A DNA stretch of 64,000 nt from Bacillota bacterium (GTDB lineage Bacteria > Bacillota > Clostridia > Lachnospirales > Lachnospiraceae). This document shows, one piece after another, positions 55,003-62,612 of the stretch; positions within the stretch are counted from its first letter, which is position 1; every line of letters begins with the position of its first letter. The notes below the pieces were generated by a model that was not told where the DNA came from, searched no databases, and saw only the letters and a list, made by a program, of their open reading frames with translations. The translations under genes and the position numbers were made by a program. The DNA is taken from contig JAEYPP010000025.1 in the NCBI GenBank assembly GCA_023410575.1, positions 1 to 64,000 on the forward strand. Reading direction: 5' to 3'.

Positions 55003-55189
55003 AGAAATACTATTAAAAAATACGATTTTTATAGTATGTCTCACTTGACATCATACCGCTGGACTTTCTATGTCTAAGCTAAGAAAGCTAAACGTAATGC
55101 AATAATAATACATTAATTTGGGAATTTCATCAAATACTCTTTTTTCTATTACTTTAAGAATAAATCAATGTTTTTTGGACAGACCTCAA

Positions 55190-55228
55190 TCAAAAGGATT
55201 CATCAAGCATGGGAATCATCCTCCCCTT
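55190..55228 (-). repeat. Remnant of a toxin-unit 3' end
   Basis: On the minus strand GGGGAGGATGATTCCC is followed by ATGCTTGATG, the same 3' arm seen in the three complete units (55278, 57696, 58201). The six-codon frame (MLDESF, 55190-55210) also matches in length. The toxin frame and 5' arm of this unit are gone. The rest of 55003-55277 has no gene that I can support. Confidence 0.6.
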
Positions 55229-55277
55229 CAAGATAATGGAATCTTGAATAAATAGTCTTCTTATGGACAAAATTGGA

Positions 55278-55298
55278 TTAAGAATATTTATCAAGCAT
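55278..55298 (-). CDS. Six-codon mini-frame in the 3' arm of unit A
   Basis: ATGCTTGATAAATATTCTTAA encodes MLDKYS, with GGGAGG eight bases upstream. Four copies of this arm each keep an SD, an ATG-CTN-GAN start and a stop exactly six sense codons later, although the last codons differ (MLEIFL at 57696-57716, MLDLLL at 58201-58221, MLDESF at 55190-55210). The function is unknown; it could be only a structural arm. Confidence 0.3.
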   Translation of the reverse strand: MLDKYS

Positions 55299-55326
55299 GA
55301 GATTATCCTCCCACTATAATTGATTA

Positions 55327-55416
55327 CTATTTTTTGCTACGTGAGTTTCTATCATCAATATAAGACAAAATGTTAAATACTAACAGTAAGAGTGTTAGTA
55401 TTTCCATGATGGTCAA
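55327..55416 (-). CDS. Type I toxin-like hydrophobic peptide, copy A (29 aa)
   Basis: The peptide MTIMEILTLLLLVFNILSYI followed by DDRNSRSKK has one membrane helix and a basic tail, the layout of type I or holin-like toxins. A perfect AGGAGGTGA lies seven bases upstream of the TTG at 55416. Copies B and C have GTG and ATG at the same place, which supports the start; an internal ATG at 55407 is too far from the ribosome site. The unit has complementary ends, TCAAGCATGAGAT in the 5' leader and ATCTCATGCTTGA in the 3' arm. A leader frame (MRCIKNLRGK) precedes it at 55436-55468. Confidence 0.7.
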   Translation of the reverse strand: MTIMEILTLLLLVFNILSYIDDRNSRSKK

Positions 55417-55435
55417 TGAATCACCTCCTGAAGAA

Positions 55436-55468
55436 CTATTTCCCCCTGAGGTTTTTAATACATCTCAT
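55436..55468 (-). CDS. Leader frame before toxin-like copy A
   Basis: Ten codons (MRCIKNLRGK) end 19 bases before the toxin start. Unit C has the matching MRLSMKNLRGK at 58361-58396. The run AACCTCAGGGGG in the leader can pair with GAGGT of the toxin ribosome site, so leader translation or folding could set toxin expression. Whether it is translated is not known. Confidence 0.3.
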   Translation of the reverse strand: MRCIKNLRGK

Positions 55469-55492
55469 GCTTGACTCTTTAATTATAAAAAT

Positions 55493-55650
55493 CTATCTTA
55501 GTCTTTTCCAATCATTCTCACCGCAAATTTCAGCAATATATTTGATGTTTTCAACTTCCATCCCACTAACTGTACCATCAAATACATTCTCAAATAACTT
55601 CACTTTAGCATATTCTTGTGCAGAGGAATCTACAAAGCTAATGATGGTTA
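55493..55650 (-). pseudogene. Coding-like fragment after the LRR lipoprotein gene
   Basis: The minus-strand frame ends ICGENDWKRLR at 55493 and reads back through DSSAQEYAKVKLFENVFDG. An in-frame stop sits just upstream, with no start codon and no ribosome site. The composition looks coding (charged and hydrophobic residues alternate). I take it as a gene fragment; I do not recognise the family. Confidence 0.4.
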
Positions 55651-55659
55651 ATTAAACTA

Positions 55660-57042
55660 CTACTCTTCAACCACCATACTCTTATGTTCTTCGCTGATTT
55701 CAAACGCATCGATATATTCCTGTTTTGTTCCTTTTGGAACATATATTTTCATTGACCGAAATTTACTCGTTACTGACCTACTATCCCAAAAATCACTATC
55801 CCCTACTATTTCTGGTGGTTGATTCCCTTTGAAATGGATATTTTTCGAATTTACTGCTAGTGTATTCATTTCTTTTAATGTAGATGGTAAGTATATCTCT
55901 TGTATTCCACCTTCCCCATTTAAATCCGTATTTAAAGAGTATTTGCCTACATATTCCACACCATCTGGAATTATGATATCACCTTTAGCTATATAAGCAT
56001 AAATCAATCGTTTACCATCTTTGGAGTAAAGCCAACCATCTTCTGACTTAAAGTACTCATTCTCTGAATCTACAGAAAAACCTGATTTATATGCATTATC
56101 CCCAAATGCAAAGGCTCCTTCCCCTATTGATTTTACTGAAGCTGGAATGTGGATATACCCTCTTGGTTCTTCTATCTCAAAAGCAACGTCTTCGATAACC
56201 TCTAGTTGTTCTGGAAGACATAATGTACGATCAGCATAACTATCCCAAGCATTATCTTCCCAGAATGATCCAAAGGCACCTTTTCCTATACTTTTTACGT
56301 TTGGTGGAATGGAACATGTTGTTCCTTCTAATGCATAATCGCCAATTACTTCAATTTCATCATTTAGATGCAGTTCAGGAGAATCGATAGACGCAAATGC
56401 ATAATCTCCCAATTCAATGATACTCTTAGGTAGGGTAATTGATACATTTGAAGACGCATAATAGAATGCGTAATCTTCAATTTTTTTTCTTCCCTCTTCA
56501 AATGTAATATCCAATGGAATAGCATTTTCAAATGCAAATGCTTGTATTGTAACATCCTTTGGTATACATATTGATATACGATTTATATTCCCCATGCTAG
56601 AATCATTGAGCTCATCATCTCCAATTGTGAAGGCATTTTTTCCAATCTCCTTCACTTCTGCTGGCAATATAATCGTATCTATGTATCTCTCACCAGTGTA
56701 TTTTACTAATACCCCATTCTCTATCACTAGATTATCTTTTGTAGAACCTTCTGTTGATTCCCTAGACTAATCTTGATCATCTAATTGCATATTCTCTGGT
56801 TGTATACTCTCTGGTTGTTGTAAATCTGCCAATGAATCTTTTTCTTCTTTCTTTTGAGTATCTTCGATTGTTGTTTGATTCCCTGAATAATCTTGTGAAT
56901 TAGTATTATTCTTACACCCTGCAAGCAGAGATAACAGTAGTAATGTATATGGTAATACCATCATCCGATTTACTTTCTTATTCCATCTACTTTTTACCTT
57001 ACATTGCAATAAATTGATTTTACTAAACTTTCCTCTTTTCAT
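55660..57042 (-). pseudogene. BspA-type leucine-rich lipoprotein split by one amber codon
   Basis: Two frames lie in the same register: 57042-56767 encodes a lipoprotein N-terminus (lipobox LLAGC after LPYTLLLLSLLAG, then a Gln/Glu/Asp-rich linker ending MQLDDQD), and 56727-55660 encodes 355 residues of BspA-like repeats (SIGKGAF, SITLPKSI, CLPEQLEVIEDVAF). Only a TAG at 56767-56769 separates them; the 13 codons between stay open. The original product was probably one 460-residue surface lipoprotein. A reading error or readthrough is also possible. Confidence 0.75.
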
Positions 57043-57493
57043 ATTCTCCTCCTATTCTAATTCTGATGTAGGCATTCTATCTTCAACTACATGCATCAGT
57101 TAATGCCATAAATAAACCTTCTCTTAAATTATACTTATGTAGGAAAAACACCTGGTTGCCACAACGGCTTTTTGGCATCAAACCATCATCAAATTTTCTT
57201 TTTATCAAAAGATTTTATACTTATCCATCAATGTCACACCAAATCTAAAACTTAAACTCTTATAAAAGCTGAACTTATTTAAACAGAACATATAACAGGA
57301 TAACTATAACAAATAATGGAATATTTTTCAATAAATTTGTATAGGCTTAATACCTAATACCAATCTGAACTTAACCAAGAAATGTAGTTATTATTTTGGT
57401 GGTATTATTTTAAGTTATTTATGATAATCCTGCATAATACCCACAATTAATCCGATACCTCAAGTAAATACACATTTTCAATTGATCATATAA

Positions 57494-57536
57494 AATAAGC
57501 TAATATATCTAACAATATTAGATATATTAGCTTATT
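57494..57536. terminator. Perfect 19-base palindromic hairpin
   Basis: AATAAGCTAATATATCTAA (57494-57512) and its exact complement (57518-57536) flank a five-base loop. It lies in the 57043-57747 gap between the lipoprotein gene and toxin-like unit B. It is AT-rich with no clear T-run, so it could be a terminator or a protein-binding palindrome. Confidence 0.55.
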
Positions 57537-57582
57537 GGTAAACACTTCAGTTACATTATACTCTTATCCCAAAATCAGTAAA

Positions 57583-57637
57583 TCTAACCCCTATTTGTAG
57601 TATGGTTCCCCGTATCATGTCCAGCGGAGAGTTTTAC
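57583..57637. repeat. Short repeat family D, copy D1
   Basis: The sequence runs AACCCCTATTTGTAGTATGG to CGGAGAGTTTTAC. Related copies are D2 (58094-58149) and D3 (59104-59159), with the pattern CTCTCCCCTRNTTATGRTA..GGAGAG. The end bases can pair in D2 and D3. D1 and D2 each lie about 110 bases beyond the 3' end of a toxin-like frame on the opposite side, where a type I antitoxin RNA gene would be expected. Confidence 0.5.
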
Positions 57638-57747
57638 TATTATTACTTTCTTATTCTACTTATGAATAAATGAACACATTTGGGATAAAATCAAACTATA
57701 AGAATATCTCAAGCATGAGAATGACCTCCCTTTTATAAAATCAGTTA

Positions 57748-57837
57748 TTATTTTTTGTTATGAGAATTAATATCATATAAATATGATAAAATATTGAATA
57801 CTAACAGTCGTAGTGTTAGCACCTCAATAGTGGTCAC
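57748..57837 (-). CDS. Type I toxin-like hydrophobic peptide, copy B (29 aa)
   Basis: The peptide is MTTIEVLTLRLLVFNILSYL followed by YDINSHNKK. It starts at a GTG with GGGAGGTGA seven bases upstream. An arginine interrupts the helix, unlike copies A and C, which may weaken it. In this unit the leader frame (MRLSMKNLRGK from 57894) has lost its stop and runs in frame into the toxin, giving a possible 48-residue fusion. The ends TCAAGCATGAGAT/ATTCTCATGCTTGA are retained. Confidence 0.6.
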   Translation of the reverse strand: MTTIEVLTLRLLVFNILSYLYDINSHNKK

Positions 57838-58093
57838 GCGAATCACCTCCCGAAGAAAATATTTCCCCCTGAGGTTTTTCATACTTAATCTCATGCTTGA
57901 CTATTTTATTATATCTTTATTGTATGTCTTTTCCAAATATTAATCGCAAGTTACATCATTGAATGCCTTCTAGATAAGGTTGGTATCTTGCTTCCTCCAC
58001 GCTATCACAGGTTTCAAGAACCGAACGGATGACCACCCAAAACTGAAGTCCCTTTATCGCTGGTCTCAAATATCCTTATTTCCAAACACTCCA

Positions 58094-58149
58094 AACCTCT
58101 CCCCTGCTTATGATACGGTTCACCGCACTATATGTAAAGGTGAGTTTTA
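58094..58149. repeat. Short repeat family D, copy D2
   Basis: AACCTCTCCCCTGCTTATGA to AAAGGTGAGTTTTAC, with CTC(T)CC/GG(T)GAG at the ends able to pair. It lies about 100 bases past the stop of toxin-like copy C, in the same relation as D1 to copy B. The 57895-58252 gap contains this copy and the unit arms, and no larger gene. Confidence 0.5.
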
Positions 58150-58252
58150 CATATATTTACTTCTTATATCGAATAATTCCTATTTCTCTGGATAAACTCA
58201 TTATAAGAGTAAATCTAGCATGAGAAACGTCCTCCCCTTTTATATAAAGATA

Positions 58253-58339
58253 TTACTTTTTGCGAGAGTTTCTATCTTCTATATAAGGCAGAACATTAAA
58301 TATTAACAGCAATAACGTTAATATTTCCATGACGGTCAT
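58253..58339 (-). CDS. Type I toxin-like hydrophobic peptide, copy C (28 aa)
   Basis: The peptide is MTVMEILTLLLLIFNVLPYI followed by EDRNSRKK, with the same helix and basic tail as copy A. It has an ATG start and AGGAGGTGA seven bases upstream. The leader frame MRLSMKNLRGK (58361-58396) ends 21 bases before it. The ends TCAAGCATGAGAT and TTTCTCATGCTAGA are complementary apart from two positions. It looks intact. Confidence 0.7.
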   Translation of the reverse strand: MTVMEILTLLLLIFNVLPYIEDRNSRKK

Positions 58340-58515
58340 TAGAATCACCTCCTGAAGGTTTTATTTCCCCCTGAGGTTTTTCATACTCAATCTCATGCTT
58401 GACTCTTTTATTATATATGGTACATACTACAATTCCAAAAACTCTTTATCGCATTTTTCTACATTAAGACTATTTCTCTTTCATGTAACATGCTCTTCAT
58501 TTACAGTCTAGCCCT

Positions 58516-58951
58516 TTATCTCTGTGACAAATCGGAGTTTATAAATTTAATTTGATTTCCTTCTAAATCTATTTCATAATAGTTATCTTGTAAATCATAA
58601 AGAAAAATTGAGTTATCTTGTATTTTAAATGGAACTCTATTTGATATAGAAACGAAAATGTCTGCACAAGAAAATGACCATTTTTTGTTTAGCTCAAAAT
58701 CTAGCATTGTAATTTCTACTTCGTCATGTATTACATAATAATCTTTTCCAAAACTTGCTTGAAAAACAACTACTTATATATTCTTTGTTATCACCATTCG
58801 GTTTCCACCCATGACATAAAAAAATACGTGGCTCATGATTACAAAGACACTCACTTATCGATATAATCTTTTCAGCAATACTGTCAAGAAATCCAGGACA
58901 ATCTGTGTACTCACAGATATAATAACCTATTGTAACAAAATTGCTTTCCAT
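58516..58951 (-). pseudogene. Frameshifted gene of unknown function
   Basis: Two minus-strand pieces belong together: 58951 to about 58770 (MESNFVTIGYYICEYTDC..FLCHGWKPNGDNKEYI) and 58765-58516 (FGKDYYVIHDEVEITMLDF..FINSDLSQR). They are in different frames and meet at the run GTTGTTTTTCAAG, where one base gained or lost would join them into about 145 residues. The second part has the feel of a small cytosolic protein such as an immunity protein, but I do not recognise it. Confidence 0.55.
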
Positions 58952-59103
58952 CTAATTCCTCAAAAAGTTTTCACTTAACCTAAAACTTATACTATCTCGA
59001 CCAATTCAAATTCGTCTTTAAAAACTTGAAGTTCAATCTTATATTCCCTTTTTATTGATATGAAATTTACTCTATATCAACGAATATCATATCAGGAGAT
59101 TGG

Positions 59104-59159
59104 AATCTCTCCCCTATTTATGGTATATTTCACAGTATCGTGTTGAAAGGAGAGTCTAT
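59104..59159. repeat. Short repeat family D, copy D3
   Basis: AATCTCTCCCCTATTTATGG to GAAAGGAGAGTCT; CTCTCC and GGAGAG pair perfectly. No toxin frame follows here. It sits in the 58952-59344 gap, which otherwise holds only the possible small frame below. Confidence 0.45.
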
Positions 59160-59250
59160 GTCATTAGTTCTCTTGATATTTTCTTGCTTATTCTTTCTAC
59201 CCTCTCAAAATATCTCAACGCTCTTGCATTATTTACTAATATCAAATTAA
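59158..59250 (+). CDS. Possible 30-residue hydrophobic peptide next to D3
   Basis: The frame MSLVLLIFSCLFFLPSQNIS continues TLLHYLLISN. AAGGAG from repeat D3 lies six bases upstream. It is strongly hydrophobic, but D1 and D2 have lost the start codon at the same place, so selection for coding is doubtful. Confidence 0.25.
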   Translation: MSLVLLIFSCLFFLPSQNISTLLHYLLISN

Positions 59251-59344
59251 TAGCATAATAACAATGACTGCTATGTAATGTGCATATCTTTTCCTTAACG
59301 TAAGACTTCTTATATTTTTCATCTTCGAATATATATTTAGCAAA

Positions 59345-60802
59345 CTATCTAATATGTATACATATATGATATAACTCTGTATTACTGCCATTACGTATAT
59401 GTAAAGTTTTCATAATCTTTATTTCATTATATGACTTATCTCCAATCACAACATTATCCTCACTCCCAATGATTTTAAACGGATATTTGTAAAATTTTAT
59501 ATAGTTATAGTAGCCACTACAAAATTTGTTAAAATCACTTACTGAAACATAATTAAGAATAATATTATAATCATTTCCAGCTGTATCATAATCAAATATT
59601 TTACTAAGATGCTTATCTATATAATTTAAATTTAAACTGTCAAGATTTAGAGCTTCAATTACTGCAATTGGCATCTCTTTTTCTTTCAATAAAATATCTA
59701 CCTCTCCGGCAGCTTTCTTTTTCGACGATAATCCTCTTCTTGTTTGATCCTTGACGTCATACCCTGAAGTTTCTAATAAATCTCTTACATAATCATTTCT
59801 TCGATTCTCTGTAGATTTATAATATGTAGCATTCGCTTGAAGCTTTATACATACACTAACTAATTTCTTTATAAAAGTATTCTTATCGATTTTTTGCTCT
59901 TTATTTTTCATTATATCGTAGTCGTTAATTTCAACCTGATCCAACAACGAATCGATATTCTCCACAGCACTTTGATGAGAATCCATTAAGTTTTTATATG
60001 CTTTTTTCTTATCCGCATCTTCCAACTCACCATGATATTGCCTTTTCCATTGATTTATTCTTTTCAAATCATTTTTAATATGCTTATCTTTTATCAAATG
60101 CTTTATATCTAAATAATTCTGCTTTTCATTTAGAAAGTCAGTAATTGCAATACACTGATTATTGTCTAAGTTTTTTGCTTTATCCAACAAATTTGCGAAC
60201 AATAAATCATATCGCTGAATATTACCGAACATTTCTAACTCTTTTTCAATTTTATCCAATCTCTCATACTCTACAGTTACTTTGTTAATAATGTCCTTTA
60301 ACATAAGATATACATTCGTATTTGAAGATAATGCAATAATTTTCTTTCTATCATTCTTTAAATTCCAGAAAAAAAAGCATGGTATCTTTTCTTCCGAAAT
60401 ATGATAATCATGTGCAAACTCAGTAATTGCTTGAGAATGTTTTTCTTTCCAATCAATATTATCATAATTATGATAGTAATTTTTAAATGGTCCTCTATTG
60501 TCTTCAACATCTTTTCCATTTAATAATTCTATAAATGGACACATATATCCTACATATGATTCACTCCTAATCTTATGCAAAAAAGAGGCCTTCTTACTTA
60601 CATGAGGAGACGAAAAAATAAGTAGGATTTTACTACTTGTAAGATCATTTATTGATGACCACTCACTTTCTATTCTATTAAATATTTCTTCAGCATCCGA
60701 ATATCTTGCAATTAATGAAATGACCCATATATATTTTTTTTCTTTAGCTTTTGGAATAAATCTTTTATAATATTCACTTAATCCTATATATGTTACTTCC
60801 AT
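59345..60802 (-). CDS. Unknown protein with C-terminal PD-(D/E)xK-like nuclease domain
   Basis: I do not recognise the whole 485-residue protein. The C-terminal third has RNDYVRDLLETSGYDVKDQTRRG, then AAGEVDILLKEK and IAVIEALNL, in the order E..GEVD..EAL expected of a PD-(D/E)xK nuclease fold seen in prokaryotic conflict proteins (the last motif has EAL rather than ExK). Residues 1-190 look like a sensor-like alpha/beta domain with KILLIFSSPHVSKKAS; a helical middle (190-330) follows. The AT-rich coding and solitary minus-strand position suggest transfer. A defence role is inference. Confidence 0.55.
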   Translation of the reverse strand: MEVTYIGLSEYYKRFIPKAKEKKYIWVISLIARYSDAEEIFNRIESEWSSINDLTSSKILLIFSSPHVSKKASFLHKIRSESYVGYMCPFIELLNGKDVEDNRGPFKNYYHNYDNIDWKEKHSQAITEFAHDYHISEEKIPCFFFWNLKNDRKKIIALSSNTNVYLMLKDIINKVTVEYERLDKIEKELEMFGNIQRYDLLFANLLDKAKNLDNNQCIAITDFLNEKQNYLDIKHLIKDKHIKNDLKRINQWKRQYHGELEDADKKKAYKNLMDSHQSAVENIDSLLDQVEINDYDIMKNKEQKIDKNTFIKKLVSVCIKLQANATYYKSTENRRNDYVRDLLETSGYDVKDQTRRGLSSKKKAAGEVDILLKEKEMPIAVIEALNLDSLNLNYIDKHLSKIFDYDTAGNDYNIILNYVSVSDFNKFCSGYYNYIKFYKYPFKIIGSEDNVVIGDKSYNEIKIMKTLHIRNGSNTELYHICIHIR

Positions 60803-60929
60803 GATATCCCCCTTATATATTCTATTTCTTTCTTTAGAGTTAGCATCTAATTAGAACAACGCACAATAAGTTATTCCCTTGGAATAATTATTATATAATA
60901 CCAAGATGAGGAATTCATAATACCAATAA

Positions 60930-61151
60930 GAAAGTCATCTCACTAAACAATTCAAGTTGGATGCCATCAATTATCGTTGGAAGCATCCTGATTTAACTCA
61001 AGACAACTATTGCAAGAACCTTGGAATCAGTCTAGGTACTTTAGCTAATTATGAAGCTCAGTTCAGAGATCATGATGATATCCCTGTTAGATCCTCTGGA
61101 AACTTCGAATCTGAAGAGTAAAAGGAAATTGATTGCCTCAAACGTGAATAA
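60930..61151 (+). pseudogene. Remnant of an IS3-family OrfA transposase
   Basis: The plus frame reads TKQFKLDAINYRWKHPDLTQ and then GISLGTLANYEAQFRDHDD, matching the N-terminal helix-turn-helix of IS3 OrfA proteins. It then meets a stop at 61119-61121 inside the conserved block (..FESEE, stop, KEIDCLKRE). No start is present and no OrfB follows. The remaining bases of the 60803-61556 gap show no supported gene. Confidence 0.65.
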
Positions 61152-61556
61152 CATAGGATCCACTTCTCCTACGATAATCAGTCTTATTATTGTGTTATAT
61201 CACTTCTTTCAGTCTTCTTTCTTTTCATATTTCTCTTATTATGTAATTAGAATATTTTGTATTTTTCATAAACTACCCGATTATTTTATTAAATATTCCG
61301 TTGCCTTTTACATCACATATCCGGTTTTAGGAAACTAATCAATTAAATAGTCTATTATGCGAGTGTAATTTTCTCACATACATTTACTTTATTAAGCTTG
61401 CTTCGCACAGTAGATACAGTAAGGGCTTGGCAATGCAGTATTCATCGAAACAACTTGTTTCCAATTTTTTCTCATTAGCATTTTGAGTAAATTTTCCGAT
61501 ACTGCAATTACAACCTTAAGCTATTTATTTGTAGGAGCTATTTCAGTTTATGTCTA

Positions 61557-62612
61557 TCATTGGGGTGGCATTAGACCAAATTTATTTCTATCTATAGCCC
61601 AAAAATCTAATAAACATCCTATAGTACTTCTTTGCAATGTTGAGCCAGAAAATGTGTACGGCTCAGTTTTATTCATAGCTACTTTTTCGATTTCAATCGC
61701 TAACCCCACTAATTTCTCTAACACATTATCATTGGAGAAATATTCAGAAATTATTTCAGTTCCTAAGTTATTGTATTCATTATATATATTCATTCTGACA
61801 ACATCTCCATTAAACTCGTTGTTGCCGCCATATTGTTTAACCATATTAATTGACTGTTCAATACTACTTTTAGTTCGCTCAAATCCTTGGTTTCCATAGG
61901 TAAAACCATTCTTAAAAAACTCATACTTATTTTTCTTATCTTGATGAATTACTTCTTTAGAAATATTATCAATCCCCACACAAATATAAGAAATGATAAT
62001 AAACAAACACCTTGTTGCAATTGTCTCTACTTTAGGTCTAGAAATTATTTGATTAGCAAAATATTTTGCCTCTTCCATCCAATAATTTATAGTACTAAAC
62101 GAAATAGTATTACTAAGTAGTACTTTACATTTTTCTATACGTCCCTTCCAATCTCCATCTATTTTTCCAAATGTTGATGTTTTTAATAATTCTTGAAATT
62201 CTTCTTCTGTAATCCTATCTTCCTGTGATTTTTTTTCTTTGATCTCTTTTAAAACACTTCCACCAATAACATCCACATTAACTTTTTTACTAAACTCCAA
62301 TATATCTTTGTTACTCTCAGTTGTAGCCACTATTGCTCTATTAGCACTAACTGCTAGTTGAAGTCCCTTTGCCCAAAGCATCCTTTCACTGGCTTGGGGA
62401 TTCTTTTTATTTTTTATATCTACTATTACAATTTCTTTTGAAATTAATGAAGGTTTAGCATACATCCATAAATCAATATCTGTAACTGGTTGATTTTTAA
62501 AATATACTTTTACTCCTCTTACAACAAAATAACCTAAAGTTCTAAAATAAGTAGCAAGCATTTCTTCTGTTGAAGCACCTTTTTCACTATTTTTCTTTCC
62601 TTTAGTGTCCAC
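61557..62612 (-). CDS. PD-(D/E)xK endonuclease-like protein
   Basis: The N-terminal 130 residues read as a restriction-endonuclease-like fold: EEMLATYFRTLGYFVVRGVKV, VTDIDLWMYA (Asp), then EIVIVDIKNKKNPQASERM (DxK) and ANRAIVATTES. The acidic and lysine positions fit PD-(D/E)xK. The remaining 220 residues are helical and unrecognised. The start codon directly abuts the stop of the upstream gene (62613), so the two are translationally coupled. It may cleave or sense foreign DNA; no methylase is present. Confidence 0.65.
   Translation of the reverse strand: MDTKGKKNSEKGASTEEMLATYFRTLGYFVVRGVKVYFKNQPVTDIDLWMYAKPSLISKEIVIVDIKNKKNPQASERMLWAKGLQLAVSANRAIVATTESNKDILEFSKKVNVDVIGGSVLKEIKEKKSQEDRITEEEFQELLKTSTFGKIDGDWKGRIEKCKVLLSNTISFSTINYWMEEAKYFANQIISRPKVETIATRCLFIIISYICVGIDNISKEVIHQDKKNKYEFFKNGFTYGNQGFERTKSSIEQSINMVKQYGGNNEFNGDVVRMNIYNEYNNLGTEIISEYFSNDNVLEKLVGLAIEIEKVAMNKTEPYTFSGSTLQRSTIGCLLDFWAIDRNKFGLMPPQ

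Larger units (their letters stand above)
53430..55005 (+). mobile_element. IS110-family insertion sequence (boundaries approximate)
   Basis: The transposase gene at 53692-54918 defines it. Upstream, a noncoding stretch of about 250 bases with stems is the place where IS110 elements encode their bridge RNA; downstream is a hairpin with a T-run. Terminal inverted repeats are not obvious, as is normal for IS110, so exact ends cannot be fixed here. The 5' flank is the promoter side of the SLH gene; the 3' flank is the toxin-like region. Confidence 0.75.

Noticed and set aside
55416..55655. Plus-strand frame of 79 codons opposite copy A
   Set aside because: It is antisense to the toxin-like leader and the coding-like fragment; the minus-strand reading has the ribosome sites.
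57980..58195. Plus-strand frame of 71 codons before unit C
   Set aside because: It crosses repeat D2, has no Shine-Dalgarno sequence and its composition is not protein-like.
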